NCBI GenBank assembly: GCA_949357655.1
Contig: CASHTG010000016.1
Span: 310,001 to 374,000, forward strand
Direction of reading: 5' to 3'
Origin: Parascedosporium putredinis
Taxonomy: Eukaryota; Ascomycota; Sordariomycetes; Microascales; Microascaceae
DNA length: 64,000 bases
Positions 1 to 14,410 of the stretch are shown here, piece by piece (position 1 is the stretch's first letter; each line of letters starts with the position of its first letter). A program made the position numbers and the translations under genes. The notes below the pieces were generated by a model. The model was not told the origin of the DNA and searched no databases. It worked only from the letters and a program-made list of their open reading frames with translations.

Positions 1-3000
1 GCAGCGTCGCCTGTCTCAATTCCCTCCATCGGATGCGTGGTGGCGCTTGGCGCAATTTCGCTGGATCGGTCGGTATTGCGGGTAGACGGGGAGGCGGAGG
101 ATGACCGCGACGTGGAAGCAGACCCTGCGACCTCTTGCCTCTGCGATTCGGCGGCGGCAGCCGCGGCTTGCTGGGCTCGTTCGGTCTCCGCGGCCTCGGC
201 AGCCTTCCTTGCCTCTTCGGCTCTCACTTCCTCTGCCTTGCGCTCTGCCTCCTCCCTCTTCAACCGCTCCTCCTCCTCGCGCTTAAGACGTTCTTCCTCC
301 TGCTGCTTAGCCTTCTCAGCATCGGCCTTCTTCTTCTGCTCAATGGCGGCAGGAGCGAGTCTGTACATGATTTGCGGAGCAAGGACTTGAGTTCGGTCAA
401 CGTAGCGGGAGCCAAGTAGCATGGTTGCTTCTTCATCGTATCGCTCCCGCGTGATTACGGGATGGAAAGCGACGGCCTGTTGAGGATCGGTGCTGGCCGA
501 ATCGCGGTGACTGCCCCCACGATGATCGCGAGACGAGACATTGTAATCGTGGCGGTCTCGACGTCCGTCATGGTAAATAGGCATGGGAGGGCCACCGCGG
601 TCGCGAGCCCAGGATACATGAGATACTTGGGGAATCGCGGCGATAAGATCATGAAGAACGGCAATTGGTCCACCATCACTAAATGCGCGCCCGGGGCCAA
701 ATAGATCCGAGTGGAATCTGAGGGCGAATGAGCTGGGCTGGGCGCCAGAACGGGGATGCTTCGCGCCCGGCATTGGAACGTCGGAGGAGAGGGTTGGTAC
801 CGTCATCGCCATTGGCGCCAGAATTACCGGATCGGGCGTTGCTTCGATGGAGGTAGCCGTACTCGCCCAAGTCGCGCCCTGGGTTGAGTGTCCATGTAGC
901 GTCAAAGATGTTTGCGCGGTTGCGACGGCCGCCCTGCCCATGTCCGGCGAAGTCTGGGGGATGAACCATGAAGGTGTCCCATCCCAACGCAGGCGGCATC
1001 ATGGCGGGAACAGGGTGAGGGTAATCCTCATCGTGGAAGAACTCATCATCCTCAACGTCGTCGTCATCTTCCTCATCCTCTTCGTCCCTACCATCATCGA
1101 CGTACCCAGCGGCGGCATCTTCGTCGACGTCATCAGGGTCAAAGTCGGGTCCACCCATCATCACGCGAGTAATGTTACCCAGGATCTCGCCATCAGTGAT
1201 ATGATGATGGTGGTGGTGATGATGATGGTGATGGTGATGAAGTTCGTCTTCTTCGAAATCGGCTTCCTCAACGTCATAGTCGAGGGCTTCTTCGTCCTCG
1301 TCTTCCGAGTCAGTCGTACTCTCCCAGTCGGGGTTGCCGTCATCTTCCATCATATCATCTGCTTCGGCAGCAATATGTACTCGGTCTTCCTCTTCCTCCA
1401 TATCATCAGAGTCCATATCCTCATCGTCATCGTCACTATCTTCGTCGTCATCATCCATGTCGTCGTCATCCTCGTCAACAATGACTTCGAGGACAGGATC
1501 TCCGTGAAGCCCCTCAATCGGCCCGATATCGCGAAGCTCTTCGTCTTCGTCGCTAACGTTGTCCTCTTCGTTGCTGTCAAGGCCATCTTCTTCATAGTCC
1601 ATCTCATCGCCATAGTCATCGTCATCGTACCCGTCATCGTCATCGTCTATAGGGGTCCAAGTTAGTGGGTCGTCTCTTCGCGCGGTATAGAATAATGACA
1701 AAGCGAAAGTTGAGATAAAATAAAGAACAAAAAGGAAAAAACGTCACTTACCCTCATCCTCATCCGAGTCATCATCCGAATCATGAGGCTCCAACATACC
1801 GAGTGCCGAGTTACGATAAAGGTCAGGCGTCTCCTCACGCTCGTCATCAAAGTCCGACAAGGAGGAGGCGGAGGCAATCTCGTCGTCAATATGCTCAGGG
1901 AGTGCCGAGGCTGGGATAACATTTGAGAGGCTAAGTTCCTTGGCGGTTTCGGTAAGGATTCTCAGGACGCGCAAGATGTACTTGATAACTCTCCGGACGC
2001 CAGGATACTTGAGGTCAATTTCCGCGATGGACGAGGTAAGCTTGTCCAAGTAGTGTTTTTCGTACATCATGCGGCGCAGCTGGGAGTAGGTGTATGGATT
2101 CAGCACCTCATTTTGGCGTGGGGGCCGTGTTCCTTGTCCCTGTCGCCAATGATGTGGCACATCAACTCGGCAAGGGACTGCATGCGAGCATATCGGGAAT
2201 CGAGAGATTCGTCGGGGGTTGAGGTTCGCTCGTATGCTTTTAGGATCGTGTCGAGCACGAATTTACGCACAAAGAGCAAGTCCGGGTCATCTTCATACTC
2301 AAACCGATCCCTACTTCGCTCGAGGGGTTTCTCTCCAGTCTTGTTGACAAGCGCGACAAGGACGCTTTGAGCGCGGCTGGCCGTCGCGAGCTTCTTCTTG
2401 GCTGCGAGGCCGTCGGTAGGAGCGCTGAGGCTGTCTTGACATAGGAGGTCAATGAGGTAATTGAGGATAAAAGAGCGAGGGCGGACCGGCGTGTTGCCGA
2501 GCAAGGGGGCGCTTCTCCTAAAATTGATAAACTCAATCTTTGTACGGTTGTAGCTTTGAAGGAGCTCTGCAAGGGAGTTGAGGAGGAAGCAGCGATAAAC
2601 GAAGATGGGATGCTCTTCAGACTTAAAAATTGGCTTTTGAGGCTTGCTATCCTTGCCCTCCGCGCCGCCCGCGCCGTCATCAGTGGCCGCCGGGGAGGGG
2701 GCACTTTCGGCTGTGGGCGGTGTCTCGCTAGGAGCGGTCGCCTTGAGGTCCTTCATCGGTGGCACAGTCGCGTCTTTATCCTCGACTTCGCGGTAATTAA
2801 TGAGTTCGCAAAGGAGGAAGTGAACTACACCGTCAGGGTTCTCGACGATAGGTAACTTGGATTCCTTGGGCGCATCTGTCATCTCCTTGTCACCAGCCTC
2901 GGTAGACGGCTTGATGTCATCTTCAGGGGCGGTCCCCGAGGAAGCCTTGCTTTCCTTCTCGCTATCCGAGCCATCGGAATCTGAAGAGCTAGAAGTAGTC

Positions 3001-6000
3001 GATGCACTCTTCAAAACTAGGGTCGGCCCGTTGCGAGGGGCGGTCAGCTCTGGCGGTACCCACTGGTCAAGCTTAAGCATGTCAACAGTCGTCTCGACAA
3101 AGAGGTCTGGCGCACGCAACGCCGTGCTAGCGAGGTGGGAAACGTAGCTGGCGACATCCGCACGACGCTGACCTCGCTGAGAGCTTTCAACTTGGTTCTT
3201 GATCTCCGCTTTGAAAATCTGACGAGTGGTGTCCTCGTCTTCAACAATATGTCGCAAAATAACCATGATCCACGAGTTAATCCTGGAGCGATTTAACCTA
3301 TCCGCGCCTAGTACGGAGAGTTGCTTGACCATAACGAACAACCTCTGCAAATTTTTCTTCTCGCCAAGCTGCTTCGCCACGGCGGTCTCTCGGGAAAGGA
3401 GGACGAGGACCCTGAGGGACGCAGTAGCAAGGACCTCGTCTTTGCCGATGCGTGGTAGGATATCGAGAACGGCGTCGAGAATCTCCTTGCGAGACTCGGC
3501 GGTGACAATGGCCTCGCGGGCGGTGAAGACTGGTGGCGTAATGGGTTCGTCCTCCGTTTTGGGAGGCGTCCACTTGCACTCTCGGGGCTGGGCATCGTGC
3601 TGCAAAAGGGTCTCGAGGACTAGGAGGATATATGGGATCCAAGCGGGCAGCTCTTCATTTGAGGGTGTTGGGGAGACTTGCAAAAACCTCAAGTACTCGT
3701 CAACCTTACCGCGCAAGGTATCAACGTTGCACCGGAAGAAGTGCTTCTCTTGGAGCAGGAGAGCAAAGAGATGAGCATAGGAGGCAATGCTCCGGCTGTC
3801 GGCAGCTTGTTCATCGCCATCAGGCACCAGAGACGAGAGCGCATTAGCTAGAGTAGCGCCAACCTCCTCCCTAACATCATCGTTGGTATCTTTGGTAAGG
3901 ACCATTGATTTGATCAACTCTGAAAGCTCAATGGCAGAGTTGGGATGAGCCCGCAGAACGTCAAGGGATTTATCAACGAGGCCGTCTCGGAGATTGGCAC
4001 GAAGATCATCCAGCTCTGACTTTGGATTGCTTTGCTCTTCCTGTGGCTTGTCTTCAGAGGGAGCATTCACGGCGTTATCCGTGGAGCCTGAAACTTCATT
4101 AGAGCGAGAAGCAGATTCCCCGGCACCAGCATCGTCGTTATCTTCAGTGGCTTGAGAAGAGTCATCGTCATCATCGTCGTCATCGTCTTCTTCCTCTTCC
4201 TCTTCCACAGGCTCCACGCCAGCCAGGGCGGCGGCATTGTCTAGCTGGAGTGCGTAATCAATAGACATGGATTCCGACGTCGAAGCGTCCGCATTCGGAC
4301 GGTTCTCCCTGGGGGTTGGCGTGTAGGCATCGCCTGCAGGGATGGGGTTTCGCGGGCCCGCTACACCTGCCTGGTGAGCCTTGCAGTACTCGCCGGCAGC
4401 GTCAGCGTTGCCGTTGGCACGATACAATGCTTCGGTAGCCAGATCTTCCGGATACCCAGCTTCCACAAGCGAGGTTAGCTCACGAGAGACATTGGACCAG
4501 TCAAAGGCTTCACGCGTGGCCTTGAAGATGGAGGTTTGCACCTATAACGTATCAAGTTAGTAGGGAGTATCAATGAGGACGTGGGTGGTACGAGATGTAC
4601 GCGACTTACCTTGTCGGCATTTCGGGGAGATGGTTCAAATTCCGCCGTGGAGACAAGGTTGAGGATCTCAACAACGAGCACAAGAGTCTGATCAGACACA
4701 GTCTCCACGAGCTCAGATTGCCACAGCTCGTCAATGACGGGGAGAACCAGAAGGCGAAGCTCCACGACGAGTTGCTGAGTAAAGGGCGAGTCGCGAACAC
4801 GGTCCGCACGGAGTTGCAGGTTATACTGGTTAGCAGATTCAGTGACGTGCCTTCCGTTCGCAATCAGGACATAGAGATCGAGAATCTTCTTCATGCCAAA
4901 CGAGGCAACCTTGGATTTGGTAGAATCCTCGCTACCATCCGCGTTGTCCGTATTAATTTGTCGAATGAAGGCTCGGAACATGGTGTTGAGCACGCCGAAG
5001 CCGTCACGCTCTTTAAAGGCCAGCAGAACGGGCATCACAAGTTGGACAGCGGTGCGCTCGGTAGGGCGCGAGGCTACAAATAAGCGGGTATGTCAGTTAA
5101 AAAATTTCCGAGTTACAACTCTATTTTTTCTATCACTTGAACTTACTATCGATGAGCATCTCGTGAATCGTGTGCATCATAATGATCCAGTAGTGGTAGT
5201 CCTTGGATGTGGGCTCGGGTGTATTCACGGAGGGTTCAAGGTAGTCTAGCACAGACTCGGCCAAGGCTTTGGCGATATCGAGATGCCTCGGCCGCGAGAA
5301 GCCGCCTCGATCGCGCCTTGGAAGCAGAGCTTTCCCGAGAGATTGGAAGAGCGGGTAGGCTGTCGGCATCATTGAGTGCAGGAGCAAGCGAAGGGTATCA
5401 TAGTTCTTGAACCTGATGCTAGACATCTCTGCCTGGTCCGGACCCTGCGATTGAGCCCCGGCTTCGGTGGCCGGTTGGGACTCCTGTCCAGGAGTAGCGC
5501 TCACTGCACTACCAGTCGGAGGGACCGCTCCAGCAGCTAGAGACGAGGGTGGCACGGGGCCTCCAGAGGAATCGGGGGCAATGGGTTCGATGAGGTCCTT
5601 ATCGTCAGTCCCAGGGCTTGATGCGCGTCTATTAGACGACCAATGACGGGGACAAGTCCGTGATGAGCGGACTCCTCGAGCAAGCTAGCCCTAAGCAGGG
5701 GGCCAAGAGACTGGATCAACGAGACGTAGTAATCGAAAACGATGACGGGGTGAAGCAAAAAGCTGCTGGATCGAGGGGAGGGCACGAAGCAGTCGCACAG
5801 GGTCTTGATGAGCGTTTGTGCGTTGAGCAAAGCTCTCGCGATTTCCGAGCCCTGGGCCATCTTCTCAGTTGTCTCGGCCGACCATTTCTCTGCGGCGGCG
5901 GAGGTGACTACAAGGTCGGCTTGAAGGAATGGCGCGAAGAACGCTTCATCCCCGTTGGCCTCTTTGGCAAGGGGGCCGAGACGGTCAATAGCCGCTTGGG

Positions 6001-9000
6001 TCCGTCGAAGAACGGAGGGGAGAGCAAGCACAGGCGTATGCTCGACCAAGCCGGATATAACATGCTGCAGGGTCCGCGAGGCGGGTTCTCTCCAAATGTA
6101 TGAGACAAGCTTGGGGACTCGGCAATGTCTAGAAGCAGCTCGATGCCACCTTTGTTGATGAACGCCGTCTTCAAATTCGAGTTACTCAGATAGGTTGTCA
6201 GAAAATTGCTCAAGGCATAGACAAAAGGTTCGAAAGGAGGCAGCTCAGAGTCGACTTCCGAAGAGGCATTAGCGACGTCTGAGGATTTGCCCTCCGCCTC
6301 GGGCCCATCCGACATGTCAACGTCGGAATCGTCCGCCACGACTTTAGGAGGTTGAGTTGCAGAACTGGCCTCTCCTCCCCGCAGCCCCGCGACGATATCT
6401 TTGTTGGCTTGAACAGGCTTCTGGGAAGAGTCGAGTACCTGAAGCTTGACCCCGTACTTATCAACCCTCGCCTTGTCTTTCCCAATGTGGCATACCCGAG
6501 CGACCATATCGATGGCTGCATTGGCGATGGGCAAGCGTAGAGCGGGGTGATGACGAGCAAGCTCGTCGAAATGGCGACCGAGGGCACTTGCTGAATCATA
6601 GTCGGAGTCGATACATTTAACATGAGCCGAGCTTTCAAAGATTTCGAAGTAACTTTCGAAGACCCTCGAAGCCACGACCATTCTCAAGCCAGAATTATTT
6701 AAGCAAATAGCGTTGAGGACAACAGGAATCACGGAAATGGCTTCGAACGAGGCCAGAATCTTGCCAGCGGTAGGCGAAGACCTTGGAGCTTCCAATGCAT
6801 CTTGGGGCGGCGGGTGCGGCCGGTCATCGGCATCCACCACGACCGAGGTATCAGTCGATTCCGGGCTATCGGGCTGGTCGTCTGCATCGGTAGCCTGGGT
6901 GCCTTCGCCGGTCTGGGATTCTTGCTGGATGCTTGGAACGGGATTTCCAGTCACGGCAGTCAAGAAAGCGGTGATGAGGCCAGACTCGGAAATCGCGGCG
7001 AAGCTTGTAGGATCATTGTTGATGAAGTCGCTAAGAATGGTGCTTGCGCTGGTCCAGGGATAGGTTCCAAAACATTTGGCTTGTTCGATCACAATCCGCA
7101 AACTCTGCAACAAGTCCGCCTTGTCCGCCAAGTTTCGGAGGAGCCTGTCAGCATTCCCGCCATGGCTATACCAGTTAGACATAATATGATGGATGAATCT
7201 GAGCAGAGATCGCAAAGTCTGGTGATGGTAAAGGGATATCATAATCGATCACACTCGTGTGAAACTCAGATCCCGTTCCACTGCCCTCCTCCGTCAGACG
7301 ACAAGACTCTTCAACGGTGGTAACAGTCAGCTTGGCAACGGCATCGAGACCGTGGGCGCTGAAAAACGCCTCAAGACCATGAGAATATGTCCAGATCAGG
7401 GTGTCCAAGAACTGGAGGATGGCGGGATGATGGCGCATCGCGATGTTGGATCGGAGGCCCAGAATCTCGACGAGTACGTCCATGAGACCCGAGGATAGCA
7501 TCTCCCCGCCAATTTTCATTCCGGGATTCGCAGTAAGCTGCGACGCGAGAGAAAATAGGTTGCTTCTCCACTCATCGATATCTGTGAGGCGGTTCTTGGC
7601 ATCCGGTTCTTCATCCTCTTTCATCCCCGCAACGGCCGTTCGCATGACGTAGAGAAGGATGCCGTGGTTAACAGTGGCGTTGAGGGCGGATACAACATCC
7701 CCGAACCGAGAGCTCAGACCGGATAGCGTTTCCAGAAGAGACAGGGCGATGGACTGCAGGGGAATCGGGACAGGGTCCGAGCCGTTGGTGGTGGGATGAA
7801 TGAGATCAGCCAGTTGATAGGCGAGCTGAAAACGGCGGGTCTCATCAATGTCATGCCGAAGAACCTTTTCTGTGAAAACAGGTTCCGGATGGATGTTAAT
7901 CAGGTTGAGGATGGCCAATAACCTCACAGCCAATGCTTGCTGTCGGTCCTCTTTCGAGCCTACGAGGGCCTTGGCCACACGGAGTCTATGTAATAGCTCA
8001 TATCCTGACGCCTTAGGAAGGTCAGGAGGGGCCTGTGACATGAGAACATGGAGAGGGGTAGACTTGATGGTAGCACATGATATCTCGTAGGTCTTCTGAG
8101 AGGAGGAGCGCCCAGCATCCGCACCAAAGGGAAGCCGGATGCGCGTGCGGGAGAGGGAGACTCTTCGGTTGCGTGAGAACGACCAGCCTTAGGCGACGGC
8201 GTGTTCATGGACGAGCTCCTTCTCAAAGGGGTCGGGGTGCTCGGGACAGAGGTAAGGCTGTGGCCCGGGCGGCTGACACTCTTCGGCTCCCCCTACGGAC
8301 TGAGGGTAGTAGACAATCTTAACATCACCCCAGCTGGTCCATTGAGAGGGATCCGACGACGCAACAGCAACCAAGTCATTCGCATACATGGTCGCCGCAT
8401 TCTTCGCATGTGAGGTCGGCTGCGCCCTCTCTTTGCCTTTGGACGAAGACCCAGGCGTCGCAGTCGCCGGGAAGGTGTCCGCTAGGCTAACAATGGGAGT
8501 CCGTACAAAGGGCATCGCTAGCTGGTGGACTGAGTCGAGGTCGATGTTGTAGTGGTTGGCAAGAAGGGCGGCAGTGACTTGCTGCTGCGGTGTGTTACGT
8601 CCCAAACGCTTGAGGGAAGCCTGGTATCGACGAGCAAGCTCTGACCCAACCCTCAATGCGGCCAAGAGGAGAGGCATGGACGTCGTGTTCAGAACGTGAT
8701 TTAAATGCGCACTACTCGAGTAGATGCTCCGATTCCCGCAATTCTCCAGCAGCATCCGGGTGAAGGATAAAACGGCCTCAAGAAGCTGTTCATCACCAGC
8801 TGGGCCGAAGCCGGCCTCCTTCAGTGTAACCGTCGTCCAGACCCCGCCATCGCCGGCATATTCGAGATCGACGGGGATATTGAGTAGGAGGTCCGAGGCG
8901 AACTCTTGAGTCTGAGGGCCCTTTTCGAGATTGTAGGTAGCAACGAAGCACTCGAGAATATTGTCGAATCTGTTGAGTAAAGGGATCCAGTGGAAAAGGT

Positions 9001-9301
9001 CACCGCGCGGGAACGGCCATCTGGAAGGGAAGTCGGCAAGGGCTTGGGGCAAGAGAGGGAGCGGTACGGCAACAGCGGACTTGACGAAGGCCTTGAGCCA
9101 AGGAGACTATAACAAACAAGATACGGATTAGCAAATCAAGGTAAAAAGAAGGGGAGGGAGGCAAGGCCATCGTTAAGAGAACCATCATCAAGGTCATCGG
9201 CAACGCGCACCAATAGATGTTGATGATGGCTGGGTTTAAAAGGTCATAGTGAGGATCCAATACGATGAACATACCTGTGTCTCCTTATGCTTGGCCTGCA
9301 T
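1..9301 (-). CDS. TOM1: TOM1/HUWE1-type HECT E3 ubiquitin ligase, N-terminal part (HECT domain outside window)
   Basis: This is a giant E3 ubiquitin ligase of the yeast Tom1/human HUWE1 family; in these families it acts in the nucleus and cytoplasm on excess histones and ribosomal proteins. Exon 1 (9275-9301) encodes MQAKHKETQ and is followed by a GT-AG intron (9107-9274). Exon 2 starts SPWLKAFVKSA, the usual family N-terminus. Armadillo-like DUF908 and DUF913 sequence fills about 9106-5000. A UBA domain (EAGYPEDLATEALYRANGN) lies near 4500-4370 and is followed by an acidic tract near 4190. Further introns lie near 5073-5147, 4540-4613 and 1674-1751. The part at 1673-680 is extremely acidic with a 13-histidine run. 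A Lys/Glu-rich, probably helical segment lies at about 320-180. The gene runs off the left edge, so DUF4414 and HECT are not visible. An ATG at 9318, with one base missing from the A-run before AGATGCAG, would give MKITK-MQAKHKET and may be the real start. Several frameshifts are present, probably sequencing errors. Confidence 0.9.
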
Positions 9302-9318
9302 CTTTTGGTGATCTTCAT

Positions 9319-12300
9319 CTTTGCAGTTGATGCGGCAGAGCCGCTGTGAAGGAGAAGGGCAGGCGAAGGCGTCCCCCACCACTGCTACCCAATCGCAACC
9401 GGTTTTTTTGGGGGAGGGCAGCTTGACTGAGAACGCAGGACCGTCCACCACGAAAAATGGTCGACTCCCGAAAGCGAAAAGGCTCGGCTGCTCGCGTCTG
9501 CGAATGAAGCGAAAAGAGCACTTGGCTGCTCGTAGTAGATGTACTACGATCTAGTGGGCGCGTTGGGCGATGATGCAGCCCCCGAAGCGATCAAGGTCAA
9601 GCCGGAGAAGGCGATGGTTCGATCAGAAGGATAAAAGTCGCCCCCAAATCCCAGCTATCGACAGAGTGCTGAAAGTTTTCAAGCTCCTAAATATCAGGGT
9701 GCAAGAGAGTTGAAGGTCGAGAAGGAAGCTCGAGAAGGTTAAGATCGAGGGACGAGTGCAGGTCGGCCCAGGAACAAAACGTCAGTCACCGAAGCGGGAA
9801 GGCTGTAGCTCCGAGCAGGATGAAGCTCGATAGCTATTGTGAGGGGTGTTGTGGCGGCGAAAAGGAAGCAGTCGTCGTCTGGTCTAGTACAAGTGCGTGG
9901 GTAAACGAGAAAGAAAAGATGACGGCGAAGAAAAGATGCGTATCGGGGGCACAAGTGAGCGACAGACGAAAACCGTAGTATGTGGGTAGATGTTTGAAGA
10001 AAGAGGGATTGATGTTTGGTGCTAGAGGTATTTGGAAAAGTCGTCACCGGCCGGATGCAGGCGTCACAAAAAGATGGTGAGGTAAGGCTGGTGGGTCTTC
10101 TTTGGGCAGTTTGGCAGTTTGCTCGTTGAGTGCGGATGTGCCTTGGCGGGGACTGGTGAGGGACTGCGGCCAGATTGAGCCAATGGAATGCTCCATCGCA
10201 AGGCAACCGGCACAGCAGCAGAGGAAAAGGCTACAACACAACCAGACCTAGAAACTAGCCCAGCCAAGGGCGCGCCTTCCTCTTGGTGGATGGGTAGGGT
10301 AGGGCCAAGGTAGGGCCAAGAGGTACCTGATAACCTGACTGCCCGTCGAGAAATTCCAAAGTACTTCCTACCTAACGAGAGAGATGAGGCAACAAGTCGA
10401 GGACATTTCTAATCGCCAAGAGCTCAAAACGCAAAGAAGACACTCAGATCAACCGGAAACGGTGACGGTCAGCCCACCAAACGTGGCCATTGACAACAGA
10501 AATAGATACCCAAAATGCGCCGTAATCAGAGGGGACTGAACCCATGAACTCGTACAACTAAGCAGCAGCTAGAATTCTTGCACCATCTCTTCACCATCTC
10601 TCCATCTCGCCATCACGTTCTCCCTCAATTTCCGTTCATAAATTCCATTTACTTCCATGCGGGGCGACCGATCTGGCAAGACCAGGAAGCATTTTGATAT
10701 TATCCAACAGCCAGTGTAATTCCAACTCCGGGCAGTGTCAAAGTATAATTGGATAATACAGAGTCGAGGTCCTTTTTTTTTTTCTTTTTCGTTTGGCAAC
10801 TTGTCAGTGTGGGCTTGAGGTTAAGTACCCGACATCAAATCCTGTAGACAACGAGCCTGGGCTTGAGCACGTATCGCCATAATGAATTCTAGCTCGGTCA
10901 AGCCTCTGGGCCTCGGAAAGGTGATGAATAAGCGACCAGAACTGCGGCTCTGACTATGATATATGCACATAGAAAGTTCCATCCAGAGCCTGGTGTACGT
11001 TTATGTATGTACGAAAATGGGTTTGGGAGATGGCACTGGAAGGCACGTTTCATGAACTGGCACTATCCCATAGACATTCACTGGCTGTTCGTCACTGGCG
11101 GAAAGGAGTATCTTACGGATGTGTGTTGCTCGACCTTCACAATTCTAATCATAGGTCTAAGGAGGTCATGATAGCCCCCGCGAGGAGAGGAGAGGACAGG
11201 CTCAGATAAACTATCTAGCCGGGGGACGCTAGGATATTGGGACTGAGATCCAGATCTTTACAAGACCGGAGTGATCTCGGAGATCTACAAACCTGGTGTC
11301 GCTCCCTTGGAATGTCGTGTGAACCTCCACAAAACTCTCAACCAGAGATAGGGACAGGATCGGGAACTAGACCGTAATATCCAGCTCGTAGACATAGCAG
11401 CACTTGTACTTATGGTGACACGAGGTGGCGGAAAGCTCTAGGATAAGCTGGTCTTGACAAAATGGAGGGCGCAAGATCAAAACATCTATCAATGTCACAT
11501 TTTCTAAGATCTCGATCCATTGGGACAACCAAGCCAGGAGGCGCACCAGAAAGGAGTCAAAAGAAACAGACTGTGATCGAAGAGTCTTGAGATGAAAGGT
11601 GAAAGAAGAAACCCAAATAAAAGGAGAGACACACGTCATGACACAGACAACTCAAATATCGGAAGACGGGATTAATAGCAAGGGTATCTCGCAGTCCGGG
11701 ACCAGGTGGCTTGACGGGAAGCTAGCTATAGACGATAATATGTTCGATGTTAAAACACTCCATAGACAATAAGATTTATGGATAAGACGAAGAAGGGGAG
11801 GAAGGGAAAGGACAAGCCATTCTTCGATACATGATTGCTCACGAAACGTTAGTCTGTACGCCTCCATGTAGTCCCCGCCTCTCTAGTACTATACTAAGGC
11901 AACTCGGGGTTTCTATCTCTACCTTCCTCGTGGCTAACTTTGCGCAAAGAAGAGGGTGACCTTGAGGCGCGGAACTCCCAAGGAAGGCCAAACCTCGGTC
12001 GTGAGAGAGGAAGCCTAGCGAAGCCAAATCAGGGCGGTTAGAATCACATCACCCCACAAGCAACCACCATGAGCAAAATCACGTCCCTAGTCAAACGTTG
12101 AAGACATCTCCATCCTGGGCAATGCGCTTTGAAAAGTCCCCAGCTGGAAAATAAATCGTGGGCTGAGGCAGCATAATGCATGAAGGGCAATTAGCGCGCA
12201 AAGGCAGGTAAGATTTTACGAGGGCTGGCAGAGTCGACGTCTCGCGCGTAATATTGTGCTGGGCTGGTGGCTAAGCACAGGACGGAGAGCAGTCATCAAG

Positions 12301-14365
12301 GATCCACGGATCCATTGTTTGTAATAATAGAATAGCCACCTTCGAAGTGGCGTCGGGAGCCCAGAATGCACCATCTCTTGCAGGCGCACTGAAGTGTGTC
12401 ATCACGGGTGTCTTTGATGATTGGTTCGATGGACCCCCAGCGAACGGGTGGATTGGAGTGATATAATACTGATCCAGCGCGTGTGGCGAGGGTTAAGACT
12501 GCGGATTTACTTGTCTTGTACTAAGCTCGAGTGATCCGAGGCTGATGAACCAGCCAGCTCAATGTTCTATTGCATCGGTGCTAGGTCTCATAATCCTTCA
12601 AATGGACGGACGTGACCGTCTGACGGCCTCAAAGCTTTCCCCCACCTATCTTAAACTTGGTTTGTAATGTGCTCTCAAAGAGGACTTGTATCGAGGACGA
12701 TGATATTTCCTGCGTATGACTGTGCATCTCACAGTGTGGCTGGTATGGAGCTGCTTAATGGTTCTATATTACTACTACATGTAGGAGAGGGCGAAATCCG
12801 GGCTCTCTAAATCCATAATATACTACATGTATGGAACAGAAAAGAACATGAGAAAGGGGCGAGTGAGGAGATCCGAGCGACTCAAGCAAGAATTATTCAG
12901 TACTTTTAAGGCCTGTCACGTAATTTAGGCCAGCGTAGCATCAAGGGCGGAAGGTGTGGAGTCTTTCCAAAATCCAGGCCTCACTGCTCATTAACCATCT
13001 CCATCCCGCGGACGGCTTAAAGCCAAGGACCAGACGGCCTCAGTAATAGCCCCATTCTTGCTGGGGCTGGGGGCGGCTGGGGACCCGTTCCCCTGGAACC
13101 CCCTGAGATTCTAATACAAGTAAAAACAGTTGAACGAATTGATATCGCTGACTGACCAATGCACAAGAGCTTGGTGAACGCGCAAGAGGGTGTATTCTCG
13201 TCCATTGTTCGGGTCTCCTTGCGAACTTGTGATGAACATGAAGATAGTAGTCCATGGAGCACAACTCCATATTATCCATCCACTCTGGAGCTTGAACACT
13301 CCAGTTGTTGCGTGTCTGTGTGGGGCGGGGTGTGAAAGGCCCCAAGAGGCAAGTCGAGAGAGACTACTGCAGGTGAAAAGGAGGACAGGTTTACGCCACC
13401 ACTCTGAGACACTGGCGTATTTCTGCTCCACCAAACAACTGCGTTCTGTTCCAGGTTGGGGAACTATTACTACTTGAAAATAATAGACAGCCAGCCAGCG
13501 CTGCACTCCATGATCCATCCCCAAACCGCCAAGTAGGTGTTCCAGAATATACCTTCAGCTGTACATGTCCCCACGCAGGGCTCGTCCTTGCGCAGCAGGT
13601 ACCGAATCCCCACCACCAACCATCTGGATGAACGATGAAGTTCCTGCCTTCTCTCTCGCCAGCTTCACTCGAACACGAAGTCATCAATGATCCTATGTAT
13701 TACCGTACAGTAGACTGAAATAGAAGTACCGGATAGACGTGGAGTGGCTTCGTTACTTTGCCTCACTGCAAGTAAATAGGAACATTGAAGGGCGTGTGTT
13801 GTTGTTTGTGGACCAAGTAACTGAGTGACCTGGCCACTATTATCCTTCCCGCGATAAGTGCACTGCACTCGAGCGATCAATACTTGTGCATGTCGATATG
13901 TATGTCTTCAATGCTTTCAATCCCATCTCCCTGGCCGTGGACGTTCTTGCACCTCCCCTGTTAATTATTACGCCTCCGTCCAGGAAAAGGAGCTGGGTTA
14001 ATCTATAAACCCCGCCTCTCATTCACTTCTTTGCCTGTCTCCCACGGCCACCCTGCTGTCATTATTTTCTTCTCCTTCTCGAATTTCCCCAACAGATCTA
14101 ACCCCTGACTTGTTCGCTGACCGACGATACCCACAATTCTTCATGGCAGCTGTTTGAGCAAGGCAAAGGAAAAGGCCACATAGAGGTTGCAACACCCGCG
14201 CAGTGTTGGACCAGAACTTTGGACTAGAACCCGTGCCACGAACGCGAACCGCCAAAACGCACCAACACACGAACGCCCAAACACACACGAACACACACGA
14301 ACATTCTTTGCCTCGAACCAGCGAAACCAGTCGGCGGCAAACAGAGGTGGAAACCCAGCGAAATC

Positions 14366-14410
<45 letters not shown>

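Noticed and set aside
847..1665. Plus-strand open frame of 272 residues rich in Val and Ile
   Set aside because: It is the complement of the Asp/Glu/His-rich TOM1 exon; GAT/GAC codons read backwards give ATC/GTC, so it is a shadow.
10525..10560. Possible tRNA T-arm on the minus strand (gggttcagtcccc)
   Set aside because: No matching acceptor stem, anticodon stem or A-box was found within tRNA distance.
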